A stretch of 64,000 bases of DNA from Nageia nagi (GCA_050084985.1 JBITNC010000001.1:1364001-1428000); one strand, 5' to 3'; numbered from the stretch's first letter, positions 36,656-49,981 are shown. Program-made: numbers and translations. Notes: generated from the sequence alone by a model not told the origin.

Positions 36656-38784
36656 GGTGGCATAACATCATTCTTAAAAAATCCAACCTTGTAAATCATG
36701 ATACAATAATGGATTTAAAGGTTTTATAATGATATTAATTTCCTAATAATTGTTGATATTCATGTATAACTATCATAACAACCCAAAATGTGTCAAAAGG
36801 GGAGTTAAAGAGGAAATTTACATAAGATTTAAAAATAACTATGAGAAATTCATCAGATATTGGTTTCATCTATAAACTCCTAGAGTCTCTATTTAAGGGG
36901 ATCTTTTAATATTTTGGAAAAGGATATTGGTAAGAGGAAATAACAATGATGTTTCCAATTTAATAGGGAGTATATTTTAGTAGCATAGAAAAGTTACAAA
37001 CTTGGTAGTACAGACTTAATATTCTCCGCTATGTTGAATGTAATATTTTGAGGTGATAAAATAAGATTGAAATGATTTTGAAAATTGCTATATTATTTTT
37101 TATCCTTTATGTATAAATTAATGTAGTTGATTATTTTATATTATTAATAGAAGGTATCCATTAGATTAAAAGGATTTGAGAATGTAGAATAGATTAAAAA
37201 AATAATAAGTTTTAAAAATCTATATTTGAGGAGCTGCATATGTTATAAGCATTAAAGGATTATAGATCATGTGATATCAGAGCGAGATAAAATTATTTTT
37301 GGGAATTTATTGATTTTATTATAGAGTTATGATTTTTCATGCTTATGACCAAATATACAAGGAGTGAAGATGATTTCATTGAGTTTGACCTTGAGAATGG
37401 CTCCAAAACTTGGTTTAGGAAACAAAGAGAAATACCAAGGAGAATGATGAGTTGAGGAAGAAGATTGAAGGTTTGAAAATATTGCTCAAATAATTGTAAT
37501 ATATATTTTTATAATATGAAATGAAGGGTTGTAATATATATTTTTCTCTTATAAATATACATTAATTTATGGTATCATTAGGATGTTATGAACAAAGCCT
37601 TGAAATAATTATAATATCATTTTGAATAGAAAATAACATTATATATCATCCACCATGCAAAAATGTTCTTTTTATCCTTATTTTTTATTAGAAACTACTA
37701 TAAATTTTTACATCCAATAACATTTATTTTATAGCTCTATTTCTCATGTGTAATAAATCATTGGATTTTTTTTTAATAGAATCATGCCATATATAACATG
37801 CCCATATATAGGTAGATTTGGTCCCTTATTTTAAAATTTATGAGGTTCTAATATATTATGTTGTTTGATTTCAGTGCACTATATTTTTGATTCCAATACA
37901 TCATAATTTTAGTCATCTCTTTCATTTTTTTACTCAAAAACTTCAATGAGAATGATGAATAAAAGGTTAACTAATATTGGAGAAAAAACTACCATGTTTA
38001 CAACTACATTTGCATTTGCATTTGTATAAGAAAATTTTGGGATCAATATACCATGTTTAATGTTGTAGACATCAAAAAATCATATATTTCCCAACCACAT
38101 CATTAAATATAATTAGTATTGATTATTGATAATTATATATCACTTATTTATCTCTTTAGCATTATTTAATTAATGCTAAAATCATTTTATTCATTTTATG
38201 GATAACTACCATTATTTCAATAACTATGATGCTAATAACTAGTTACACCCTCCACCCTTCCTAACACATTTCTTTTAGCATAGGACACCTATATGACCAT
38301 GCCTAAGCTAAACTAGATTCCTCCCAAAAATCTATAAATATACCCCATACCACATGAAAATGATCCAACTTTTGAGCAATGTTACTACATTGAAATCAAT
38401 CTAGAATTAATTAAATGTTTATTTTCTTAAAGTTTATATAATTTTATACTAGTTTAATACCTTATATGTATTAGTTTTATTTTGTTTTTTACTTGAAGGA
38501 GAAAATTTGATAAGAAATCACTAAAATAACTTGGATATCATTATAAAACCCTACCTGAATAGAATTTGGAAAATATTATCCAATAAAAAATCATCTTATA
38601 AAGGATAATTTATATTCATAATCAATCAATGTTAGATAAGTTTTCTATCATATAATTAAAAACCTTCAATCTTGTAAGACATATTTTGTGAGGACTAAGG
38701 TAGTTATAATTGTCATGCTTTTGAACTATCATTCCAAGGCTTAATGAACTATTTATAGAGTCCATTATCAAATATTTTAGGCAT
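36656..38784. other. Copia debris, mostly unassigned
   Basis: The clear signal is the primer site at 37272. A short frame after it (TKYTRSEDDFIEFDLENGS, near 37350-37410) could be a gag start. A TATA-like ctataaatatacccc at 38331-38345 may belong to another LTR. Nothing else is recognised. Confidence 0.4.
37272..37283 (+). promoter_or_regulatory. Orphan Copia primer binding site
   Basis: TGATATCAGAGC differs from the initiator Met tRNA complement at one base. An LTR should end near 37269 (atagatca). A possible start is TGTTGGTGG at 36652, but its ends do not form a convincing inverted pair. Confidence 0.6.
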
Positions 38785-39110
38785 CATGATCATAGGAACC
38801 TAATCATGGTTTCTAACATTGACATATTTTATGTGGTTAGGTATTGATATATCGACAATCATGGAACTTACAACCCACCATCAATTGATCTCCATCTATA
38901 AATTTGTGTTAGGTGTTAATGTTATTTTATGCCTAACTCATGTATATTTTTGGTTGAACATTAATATTCAAAACCATAATCAAAATCAAAGGAATATAAA
39001 TAAACATAGATATATTGTAGAACCTCCAAACCCTTTGAAATTAAACAATATGGTTATCAATTATTCATATTATTGTAGCACTTGTTAGACACCTTATAAG
39101 GAACAAGGTT
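38785..39110 (+). pseudogene. Gypsy gag fragment with decayed zinc knuckle
   Basis: An open stretch (38819-39088) ends in NMVINYSYYCSTC followed by a stop and TPYKEQGYA: a C-x2-C start with the H and last C lost. About 250 bp are repeated at 54884-55125, so both are copies of one dispersed element. The assignment to gag is tentative. Confidence 0.4.
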
Positions 39111-40102
39111 ATGCTATATTTGAAATTGAATATATGGTATCTAAAAAATATGCAAAAATAATTTCATCACATGAATAAACACTAATAAATATTATATGGG
39201 TAGAAGAACAAGAAAATATCATAATGCCTAGTTAGAGAGACGTGTCAGATGCATGATAGAATAAGGTCTAGATACAATTTAATGAGACAAAAAAAGATCA
39301 TGCTATAAAAAGATAAATTTAATGAATTATAATAGTTAAAAATAAAAAGTATATAATCTCAAATCTATATATGTGCCAATTTAGAATCTTAAGGGATGTT
39401 AAAATGATAATTCTTAAAATAAAGATCCAATTCATTAACAGAAGGTTGTTGTTCAAGTTAAAGATTCTCAATAAAAATGGGATTTAAAATTTTATTTGCA
39501 TATAAAAAATTAGGTTAAAATACATAATTTTCATTCTAGAATAAAGTTACTCAAACAAAAATCTAACATTTATTTTGAGGAGTAATTAACTAAATCAAAA
39601 TATAGAAGATATATTTAAGACACTTCTCATTTTAAAGAGGTTTCAAACATAATTAATCTCATAGTTGATAAATTTGAGATATAGTTAGAGGATGTATATG
39701 AAAAATTAAAAGTTCTTACCTTGTTATGTATCCTTGAGGATAATAAAAAATATAATTATTGATAATTATTTTCTAAATAATAAATATTATAATAATATTA
39801 TGCTAAACATAGTAATGGATCAATTAAGATTGACTATATAACTAAATATTGTTAAATATGAGCAAACAAATCATAAAAAAAATATAAGAAATATTAACTA
39901 GAAATAACATAAAATTTAATATGGAAAACCTTAATATATGCAAGGAAGAAGAGGAAGATTTGGTCTTTTATTAATCAAAGAAAATATTACACTTTTCTCA
40001 TCCTCAATCAACTTCAAGGGGTCATTCCCTCTTTATAAAAAATAAAGTAGTCTATCTATAGATAGTGTCTATTAATAAAGTGTTTATTTATAATGTATCT
40101 AC
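39111..40102. other. AT-rich region, nothing recognised
   Basis: No coding or RNA signal was seen on either strand. The region ends where the 23-bp repeats begin. Confidence 0.4.
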
Positions 40103-40263
40103 TAATAGAATAATTGTACATATATTAATAGAATAATAGTATATATAATAATAGAATAACTATACATCTATTAATAGAATAATAATACATCTAATAATCA
40201 AACAATATTATGTCTAATAATAGAAAAACAATACATATATTAATAGAATAATGTAAAATACTT
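40103..40263 (+). repeat. 23-bp minisatellite, 7 units
   Basis: taatagaa (once taatcaaa) recurs at 40103, 40126, 40149, 40172, 40195, 40218 and 40241, exactly 23 bp each. The units differ in the bases between. Confidence 0.92.
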
Positions 40264-40820
40264 TGCTGTGAAATATTAAAGATCTAAATATTTACTTTAA
40301 CTCCTAATATTATCCCATATGAAGTTGATATTCAAGAATTATTTGCCTAAGTTTCTCATCCAAGTGCTAATTGACCAATGTTACTTTTTTTACATTTTAA
40401 ACAAGCCCATATAAATTATGTACCAATAAAACTTCTCTTTATAGTAAATAAAATATTATAAGTTCTCCTTTAAGTATCTAAATATCCACTTCATTGCAAT
40501 TGATGATCCTTTCCAAGATTCATCATTAATCAACTGACAACTTCCACTTCTTGGATGATGTACAATTTGGTGCTCACCATAGTAAACATGAGTATTCCTA
40601 CTACTAATGATTTATGAGATATAATTGTATTATTTACTTTTGTATTAGAATCTTTTCAAAAGGAAATTTGACATGTATAGCAAGTGGGGTAATAACTTAT
40701 TTTGCATATTGAAGTATTATCCTTCTTACTTGATTAGTTATCCTTGATAATTAGTAAATACTCAATAATAAAAGAGAAAGTAGAGATTTAATACAAGGAA
40801 TCAATAAGTAGATTATTTTT
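40264..40820. other. Block A, left part (paralogous to 49270-49807)
   Basis: It shares long phrases with block B: agatattcaagaat, catccaagtgctaat, cacttcattg(c/t)a(a/g)t(t/c)gatg, ccaagattcatcattaatca, tggggtaataactcatt. No gene is seen. It is interrupted by G2 at 40820/40821 and resumes at 45925. Confidence 0.85.
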
Positions 40821-41526
40821 TGTTATAACCAAAATAATAATAAAATATTACTAATTAATTTTATTTACAAAATATTCAATTAATAAATTTAATCATAAAA
40901 TAATAGAAGTACAATAATACAAATGGATAATGATCTATTCGACCTTGACCTATCAAAATTGGATTTATGAAATATACAAAATTGTACTTTACTTGTGATG
41001 ATGAATGAAGGTGATATTCATACAAAAGGGTACAAATAATGAGCCTATCTAAAGAATAGAGCCAAATATCCAACCTCAACCCAACATTGATGCTAGGAAC
41101 CCAACGATGTTGCTCAACTATCTTTCTAGTTTGACCTTACCCTTTGTTTGATGTCATCATCTTGCCTTCGATGCTTAGAATATCACTCAAAATGAATAAA
41201 AGATAGATCATGTCATGATAAGTAGCATTAAGAAACACTAATCAATTAATTACATAAGTAATTGCCACCTATCAAGAATTTAGGATTGTGTTAGATCATA
41301 TCATGTATATGATCATGCACATCCTTACACCTTTATAGGTAATAGGTAGATGGCCAAGGCTCTCCCTTGGGCTTATTGTGATACTGATCGATTTGTTACC
41401 ATGAAATATAAATGTAAATGAGAATGCACATTGAGAAAGATATTTTTTAAAACATTTAAATAAATCATTTCAAATATATAAAAAGGGTATTTTAATTAAA
41501 TTAAAATTCATTTTTAGGTGTTAACA
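40821..41526 (-). mobile_element. G2 3' LTR
   Basis: The minus strand runs TGTTAACACCTAAAAA to GTTATAACA, 706 bp. It forms the outer part of the left palindrome arm. Confidence 0.85.
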
Positions 41527-42251
41527 TATGCCCCAATTTGAATATGTTTTTATTATTTTGGAACAAAGAAAACCAAAGATAATTTAAAGTATAGTCAAAC
41601 AAAAAAGTAAGAGTAAGAAAATACTCCCTATAAATTTATCTAATGGCGACAACTTTAGATGACCCAATTTTTTGCCTATATTATGCCCCTCTTTGACTTG
41701 ATTATGACATGATGGACCTCTCATAATAGAGAAATCCAAGGCAAAGAACAAGGAACCTAAAAAGAGCTTAAACAAAAAATATTTTTGCCCAAGATATATC
41801 AAATATAAACATTAACATCATGATATAGATGATATGATAAGTGATAAGGATGCAAACATGTCCTTGGTAACTTACCCACCAAGAGTTATGAAAAGAGATT
41901 ACCAATATATTTTGATCAACATATATTGGTAATATTTCTTCATAACTCTTGGTGGGTAAGTGACCATGGAAAATTTTGCATCCTTATCACTTATCATATC
42001 ATCTATATCATGATGTTAATGTTTATATTTGATATATCTTGAGCAAATTTTTTTTTTTTTTATCTAATCTCTTTTCAGGTTCCTTGTTCTTTGCCTTGGA
42101 TTTCTCCTATGATGAGAGGTCCATCATGTCACAACCAAGTCAAAGAGGGGGCATAATATAGGCAAAAAATTGGGGCATCTAAAGTTGCCACCATGAGACA
42201 AATTTTTAGGGAGTGTTTTCTTTGTTCCAAAAATATTCAAAGTGGGATATT

Positions 42252-42987
42252 TTTTAACACCTAAAAAGGAATTTTAATTTAATTAAAATACCCTTTTTAG
42301 ATATCTGAAATAATTTATTTAAATGTTTTAAAAAATATCTTTCTCAATGTGCACTCTCATCTACCTTTATGTTTTATGGTAACAAGTCAACCTACATTAA
42401 AATGAGCCCAAGGAGGAGCCTAGAAATCTATCTATTACCTATAAAGGTGGAAGGATTTGCATAATCATAGACATGACATGATCTAACATAATCTTGAATC
42501 CTTGATAGATAGCATATACTTGTGTCATTATTGATTGGTGTTTCTTAATGCCACCAATCACTTTTGAAATTGTTATATTATGAGCTTTACATCCCTGCTA
42601 TATTTTACTCATATGTAAGTGATATTATAAGCATCAAAGGTAAGATGATTACATCAAGCAAAAGGTGAGGTCAAATTGGAAAGGTATCTGAGAGACATCA
42701 TTGGGTTCCTTAACATTGATGCTAGGTTGAGGTCATATATTTGGCTTTATTCTTTAGGGAGGCTCATCATTCATCCCCTTTAATCTAAATATCACCTCAT
42801 TTCATCATCATAGGTAAAGTACAAGTTTGTATCTTTCATAAATTCAATTGTGATAGGTCAAGGTCAAATAGATCATTATCATGATTTGTATTATCATTTT
42901 TCTATTATTTTGTAGTTAAATTGATTAATTGAATATTATGTAAATAAACTTAATTAGTAATATTTTATTATTATTTTAGTTACAAGT
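42252..42987 (+). mobile_element. Inverted third LTR copy inside G2
   Basis: The plus strand reads ttttaacacctaaaaagg at its start and ends ttagttacaagt, so it is opposite to the two outer LTRs. It stops at the outer LTR terminus. Sequence from 42988 on is ordinary G2 interior. Confidence 0.85.
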
Positions 42988-45202
42988 TCTACCTTCTTGA
43001 ATTGAGGGAATGTATTATTGAAAATCTTTAGCCTTTTATTTTTTATATGTATAGGTCTATCCCATAGCAGGTTCTTTTACATTACCTTAGTCTTGTGTTG
43101 CTACAAAACTTCATGATCAAATTTAAACTTACCCTTACCATGTAAATATTAAATTATATTTTTCAAATGAAAACACCCTTTTGTAGAATGATCTACTCAC
43201 CAATGGAAATTACAAAAGAGGTTTGCTTGATAGCATAGAGGTTTTATATGGGGGGGCTCTTTTATTAGTGGATAATGCACTAAGTTCATGGAAACTAGAG
43301 CATCCAAAACTTCACTAATGTCTTCATGGAATTCAATGTATTTTCTATGCCTCATAGGTTCCCATAATTAAATGTCATCATGGGTAAAATTAGCAACTAT
43401 GTTCACTTTAGGTTTGGTTTGGTGTTGTGTCTTTCTAGGTTTATCAGGAAATATGAGTTTTAGGATAGTGAAATTTTCTTCATGTGGGCTAAAGGTCTAT
43501 TGAATGATTTATGATGGGATTTTTTTCTAATCATTTCATATATTATCTTCTCATAATATTAGTATTAAAAATATGAGAAATCACATCTACAATATGGTAA
43601 TAAGGTGTAAAAAAGGACATGCTTCTTTTCTTTAGTGGGAATTTAAACTTGATTAGTTACCTTGGACCATTCTACAATGAAATCACTAATAATATGACCT
43701 TGTTTTTATTTTAGGGTATACATGTCTAAGGGATATATCTCATGGGTGATAAAAAACTTGTAATAATCCAATAATTCTTTAATGAAATTACCAAAACATG
43801 TAATACTTTCATTAGGTACACTAGTAAACCATAGAAATGATTTAGATTTAAACTTAGAGGGAACAAAATGATATCTTTGCAAATGTATTATAGGATCAAA
43901 ATGACCATAAAAATAGTAAATGTTACCTATTTTTAATACCATTTTTAGCAAATGTGATGATAAAAGTGGTTCTTAGTACCTCATGAAATGGAGAGTATAA
44001 ACTTATTGATGCAATATTTGATGGAATCCTTTTTATTATTTAACAATAATAGTTGTTTAAGTGTATTATATAGATTGGTTGGTTGTGATGGCTAACCAGT
44101 ATATTTATTTTTATCCTTAGCTAACCCTAAGAATAATCCAAAATAATGAATCTTTTCCTATTCGAGATTTTTGATCAATGCATTGACCATATCCATTTTG
44201 CATTCAGGTGAAGCTATTATGAAGGTGATGTTAAGCTTTAGGAAGCTTAATTATTTGCTTAATATATCATATTATACATTCAACCATTTGGGTCTCCTTC
44301 TAAATCTAAATTCTATTGCAAGATATTATTTTTCCATCCAACTAATAGGGATAGTAGATTTGTTAAGTGCTTCATACTCTATGATATCAATCAACTCTTT
44401 ATTTTTTGATGTCATCTTCTTGATATTCATTTAGGATGGGAAAAATATGTTGGATTATAGAATGAATTTTGCTATCCTAAGGATGTGGAATGATTTGGAT
44501 GAGATTTTGGTTAGGTAGCATAGCAACAATGCTAGTCTCAATGATGTTGTTGGGGTCTAGTTGGTTTTCATGCATTTGATTTTGATCATAGGTTTGGGGG
44601 ATGATATTTTGTAATGGATCAACCTTCAAAGGATCAAAGTACTTGTAGGTTTTGTCAACAAGGGGTTAAATTCATATCATTTTGAGTATGTTGGATCATT
44701 TTCCTTTGTTTAGGATATTTAGGATCAGTATCTAAGGTAGACCCTAGGAGATGTTTGAATTCAATATCCACTTCATGTAAGCTTTGGAAAAGGAGGGGAA
44801 GATATTATTTTGTAGCTAATAATTTTCTACCATGAGGAGTGAAAAATATCTTGGTAAGTATCTCTAATGCATTTGGTTGTTCATTAGATTTTGATGGGTT
44901 TGTTTCTGCATCTTCCTTGATTGAGTGACTACAATCTTCTGATGCACTATCATATTCATCATTAAGTTGAAGCTTTTGTATTCTTTCACTATGACTTTAT
45001 GGAAAATTTGTATAGTTCTTATGCACTTCAATCTTTTTTGGTTGTATAAGAGGACATTCATGGTTTTCTTGATTTAAAGAAATAAGTGTATCTATTTTTT
45101 TCAAACTTGGAAACTAATATTAGTCCTACCAAAAACCCTAAGGTTTTGGCATAACTAGTGAAGGATATAATGATGTATCGAAAAGAAGTTAGGTTTACCA
45201 AT
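42988..45202 (-). pseudogene. G2 gag relic and leader
   Basis: At 43951-43706 the minus strand reads FYGHFDPIIHLQRYHFVPSK, then SFLWFTSVPNESITCFGNF and KFFITHEIYPLDMYTLK, the end of a Gypsy capsid domain (WF-x-SLP-x-SI-x-F). ISDFIVEWSKV-like text follows after a stop. The part towards the 5' LTR (43952-45202) is broken coding-like text with acidic and lysine-rich stretches. No zinc knuckle, protease or polymerase text was recognised. Confidence 0.68.
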
Positions 45203-45924
45203 TGTTATAACTAAAATAATAATAAAATATTACTAATTAAGGTTATTTAGAGAATATTTAATTAATCAATTTAACCATGAAATAACAAAAAACTGATAAT
45301 ACAAATGATGAAAATGATCTATTCGACCTTGACCTATCAAAATTGGATTTATGAAAGATACAAACTTGTACTTTACATGTGATGATGAATGGAGGCGATA
45401 TTCAGATGAAAGGGGATGAATGACTAGCTTGTCTAAAGAATAGAACTAAATATCCAACCTCAACTTAGCACTAGTGCTAGGAACCCAATGACTCACTCGA
45501 ATACCTCTCTAGTTTGATCTCACCCTTTTCTTGATGTCATCATCTCACCATTGATCCTCAGAATATCACTCAAAAATGAGTAAAGGATAACAAGAATGTG
45601 AAGCTCAATGTATAGCAATTTTAGAAATGATAGGTGGTGTTAAGAAACAATAATCAATTAATGACATAAGTAATTATCACCTATGAAGGATTCAAGATTA
45701 TGTTAGATCATGTCATGTCTATGATCATGCACACCCTTACACCTTTATAGGTAACATGTAGATTTCCAAGCCTAGTGTGATGGCGAATGACCTGTTACCA
45801 TAAAACATAAAGGTAGATGAGAGTGCACATTGATAAAGGCATTTATTTAATAATTTACATAAATCATTTCAAATATCTAAAAAGAGTATTTAATTAAATT
45901 AAAATTGCTTTTTAGGTGTTAACA
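45203..45924 (-). mobile_element. G2 5' LTR
   Basis: 722 bp, running from TGTTAACACC at 45924 to GTTATAACA at 45203 on the minus strand. It aligns with 40821-41526 in the same orientation. Confidence 0.87.
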
Positions 45925-48095
45925 TTTGTAATGCACATCTTATACTTTGATAATAACACTTGAAGGAATAAAAAGCAACTAAGTGTAAAAGTTAAAGATA
46001 TGATCAAAGGATAATTCCAAACATAATATACCTAAATATTATTTAATATTTTGTATATATGCATACATATACCAACCTATTTTTTAGTAGTATAGATTAG
46101 AATCTATGGTTCGTGAGATTAAGGAATTGAGAGATCAAATCATGTTGGAGTATAATGGATTGAATCTTGGTCTCAAAAACTATCTTCTTTTACTAGTGAT
46201 AATTTCAAAAAGAACATTTCAAACTTAAGAAGGCATCATGATACATGAAAAATAAACTTAGATAAATCTAATTTTGATTTCATTTTACTAAATTAGATGA
46301 TTCAACTTAATCATAATTTAATGTTATCTAAATATGTAATTAGGGTTAGAAGGAAGTTGAATAGTGATAAGAAGTTGAAGAATTAGGGTGCTTGGAAAGA
46401 AAAATGTAATTGAAAGGTCAAGGCATAACCTACTAAGAGAATTATAAATTTGGAGAGCCTACTCAATTTTGTTATCCTAGAATATGCTTACAAACTTTGT
46501 AATTGAAGGTCAAGATCAATAAAGAATAATATTTTATCATATTATGTTTTATGTTTATCTGCTGATATTTTATATAAGGAGATAACTAGGATTACAAGTT
46601 TATTAATAGTTATCTTGAATATTTTCTTGTTGAACTTATACCCTTTCATAGATTTTATTGAAAGTTTTTTCTATTAATTTTATGAAGGTGGAAGAATTCT
46701 TATACTAACCATTCTTAAAGCAAACTATTTTAGATGAAACAAATCATTCTTAAATAAAACTATTTTATTTTTTGTGTTGAATGAGACATAATTTTTTTTT
46801 TTTATGGATACTCTTATGCTCATTAGTTTAAACAAGCTTAGTAGTTGGAGAAAATGTAAGAATATATTTTACAATAGTTTTCAATGAAATTTAGTATTCT
46901 TAATAAGAAATTATTCTTTAGAAGAAATCAATTAAACTATTACACATTCCAATAATCTTACTTTACAATTTAGAGGACCACCTCATAAAAAGAAGAGGTT
47001 TTAATCCCTTGTTATCTCCTTTTTCTTTAATAATAAAAAAGTGATTAACACAACCCTCCCTCCCCCATGGAAATTGGTTAGTAGTGCTATTATCAAGATT
47101 TTTACTTTGGAAGTCCACTTCTCCCTTATTTATGATACCATTTCATCTTATTATCTCACTCTAAACAAAGGTTTTAGGTAAACCTCCTATTCTTTACTAT
47201 AAAAGAACATATTTATCCAAATTCTTATTATTTTTTTGCTTTTGAAGTAATATAGATTTATTCATCATATATTTTCTTAGAAATTATTTTTTCTTCATGT
47301 AATAACTTTTCATAAGATAATATAAAATTATTAGATTTTATATATTTTTTGTTATAATATACTATATTGTATTTTCTCTCTCAAATATATTTCAAAATAA
47401 AATAAAATATAAAAACTTAAAATATACATTTTAATTATCTAAAGTAAACTATTATAACTTAAACAAATTATTCAAAATTTTTAGTGTATCTTGTTATCTT
47501 ATATAAAATACACAAAATACTTATCCCAACATCTTTCAATTTTATATCTAAATGTTGGAGATCCTAATTTAATTCTAGGATCATCCCATTGAAAATAAGT
47601 GCATTATTATCAAATATTTTTTATTCATCATGGATGAGCATCAACTATGTTCAATATATTAACTATGGAGAAGTGAGTTAAATTTTAAGCTTTCATATGA
47701 TAATACATCATCATTCACATTCTTCTACTACAAATGTTTGGAGCTAAGTTTACTTTGAATCTTGTTGTCATAGATAGTTGGGGGACAAGTATCCCAATCC
47801 TCCATCCCCACAATTCTTCCACTCCTATACTTTTTTTTTTTTTGATAATAGCCTCCAAAAACTTAACACATCCCTCATAAAAATCAATAACATCTTCAAT
47901 ATTCATCTTACTTGTAGGAAAATCCCTTAAAATATTTAATTTATTCACAACTTGCTCCACCATACCAAATTCCAATGCCTTGGTTATCCCTTTATTCCCC
48001 ATCTATGTAAGGAAAATAACACCCTTGGCCTTTTCTATCTAGCTTATCAATGATGAAACTACAAATATGATAATGCACTTCATCTATGAGCTTTA
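45925..48095. other. Block A, right part (paralogous to block B)
   Basis: The backbone matches 49808-49981, 51645-51690, 53590-54436 and 55121-56415 of block B, for example caactaagtgta(a/g)aagttaaa, atcatgttgga(g/c)tataatg and ggtcaaggcata. It ends at about 48095 within the armadillo-like gene. It preserves the empty site of S2 at about 46090-46100. Confidence 0.88.
47700..48095 (-). pseudogene. Truncated duplicate of the armadillo-like gene
   Basis: This is the C-terminal end of the gene at 57142-55992, duplicated with block A. The clearest text is MGNKGITKALEFGMVEQVV and IEDVIDFYEGCVKFLEAI, against MGNEGLTKALELGVVEQVV in the full gene. A run of T on the plus strand (AAA codons, near 47829-47843) throws the frame off, so the last part is read out of register. 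The N-terminal two thirds are absent beyond 48095. It is therefore a pseudogene, useful for dating the duplication. Confidence 0.85.
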
Positions 48096-49269
48096 TCCTT
48101 TATGGTTATTGAAATTTAGTTGTAAAGATTCTTTGACCTTGGATAAGACTTCTAATTTCTTATCATCTCATATTATTGATCTCTAAGTGTTAGCTTTGTA
48201 GCTCTTTGTTAATCTTTCCATTTATGTTTGGTATATCAAAAATAAATTTTGGATATATATCATAGATAAATTTTGGGTATATATCATATATAATTATAGG
48301 GGTATAACACAAATAATTCTAGGGAATAACATAGATAATCTTAGGGTTAGCTATCCTCCTACCAAATTTGGTCATAAACACTTAGGTATATGGCCTAAAC
48401 ACAATTTAATTATCCCTTTAATTAGTAAAAAATAGACATGTTGGATGAATTAGGGTCAAATTTAACCAAATTCAAGCACCCATTACAAATATGAGCTTGT
48501 TCCATCAATTTTTAGCCCATTATATATGCAACCCAAAGAGAATAAACACCCAATATTTATGGTTGAATTTAGAGGGAGGATAGCCTTTTGCTATCATAGA
48601 TAATTATCGAGGGTATATTACCTGACTAAGTACATTCTAGGCTTATTAAGTTTATAATGATTTGACCAAATAGTAAAAATAATTATGGGGGTATATCATA
48701 GATAATTTTTGGGGTATATCACCTATATTTGTGGGTTATTTAATCTACCAAATCGAAGTTGAAGTAGTTGGAAATGAACTGAAACATAGTGTAAAGTTAA
48801 AAGGTAGTTGAGAAGATATTGGAGGGGGATCGAAGGAGTATGAATGAGACTTCAAAGAGGATAAAAATAAAGTTGGAGAGTTTTAAGGGCTAAAACCATT
48901 TACTAACTATTTTTATTGATGATTGTAGTTATTTGCTTATTCCAAGTGATTTATTCCTACATTGAGAATGTTGCAAAGGAATTCATCCTTCTTGTACACT
49001 TCTACATAGTAATTAATAGATTTGATGGTTGCTATTATGGGGGATGTAATCTCACAATGAGATGTAACTATTAAAATTATGTCAATTATTTGAATATTTG
49101 TATTCTTTTATTCATGTTTGAAATCACAATAGAGTGAATTAACTTGCATGTTAATTGAATGGTTGATGTTGCACATCTTTTGTTTTTATTTTCATACTCC
49201 ATTATTAATAAATCTGTAGATTGAGATCCTTTGAAGGCCATAGGATTAAGGTGATTATAAATCACAGAA
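48096..49269. other. Spacer between blocks A and B with 24-bp repeats
   Basis: No gene is seen. Near 48247-48345 four units of about 24 bp repeat the form ttttggg(t)atatatcatagataa; similar phrases recur at 48596-48620 and 48680-48735. The rest is AT-rich. Confidence 0.6.
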
Positions 49270-49981
49270 TAATGTAGACTATTTTTCTATGGAATACTAA
49301 AGATCTAAATATTGACATATTCTCCCTTTTGAAGTAGATATTCAAGAATCCTTTGCCTATGTTTCTGATCCAAGTGCTAATCTCTAAATGTTACATTTTT
49401 TTTAATATTTCAAACATGAACATAGAAATTATGGACCAATAAAACTTATCTTTATGGTAAATAGAAATATTATAAGTACTCCTAAAGTATCTAAATATCC
49501 ACTTCATTATAGTCGATGCTCCTTCCAAGATTCATCATTAATCAATTGAAAACTCCCACATCTTGGGTGAATACTAATGATTTATATAATATATAGATGT
49601 ATTCTTTTCTTTTATACTATAACTCTTTTTAGAATGTAATTTGATGTGTGAAGAAAGTGGGGTAATAACTCATTTTGCATTTTGCATATTGATGTACTCC
49701 TTGATTTGTTATCCTTATTACTTGGTTGGTTATCCTTGATGACTAGTAAATATTTAATAATCAAAGAAAAAATAGACATTTCATATAAGGAATCAATGAA
49801 TTCATTATTTGTAATGCCCATATTAGACTTTGATAATTTAACACGTGGAGGAATAAAAAGCAACTAAGTGTAGAAGTTAAAGATATGATCAAAGGATAAT
49901 TATAAATATAAGACCTCAATGTTCTTTAGTATTTTGTGTATATGCATACATTTATCAGCTTGTTATTTGGTAGTATATATT
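49270..49981. other. Block B, left part
   Basis: 49270-49807 matches 40264-40820, and 49808-49981 matches 45925-46094, joined without a gap. This is the uninterrupted form of the site where G2 sits in block A. Two overlapping short open frames here show no family signal. Confidence 0.85.

Larger units (their letters stand above)
40821..42987. repeat. 2.17-kb imperfect palindrome with 10-base loop
   Basis: Left arm 40821-41910, loop 41911-41920 (tttgatcaac, itself centred on TTGATCAA), right arm 41921-42987. The inner 90 bases match at roughly nine of ten positions, for example cttacccaccaagagttatg against its complement. The outer ends pair tgttataac with gttacaagt. Each arm holds a complete G2 LTR plus about 390-725 bp of adjacent element sequence. 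Confidence 0.92.
40821..45924 (-). mobile_element. G2: gag-only Ty3/Gypsy element with an extra inverted LTR
   Basis: Read on the minus strand, the 5' LTR is 45924-45203, followed by attggtaaacc (primer site), a gag relic, then an inverted LTR copy, a palindrome centre, and the 3' LTR at 41526-40821 preceded by the tract caaattggggcata. The target duplication is tttgt on the right (45925-45929) and ttttt on the left (40816-40820); the matching empty site in block B (cattatttgtaatg, about 49803-49816) confirms tttgt. No pol domain was seen. Confidence 0.82.

Noticed and set aside
40821-42987. Foldback DNA transposon
   Set aside because: The arms contain whole LTRs shared with a third direct copy at 45203-45924, and the target duplication flanks the larger unit, not the palindrome.
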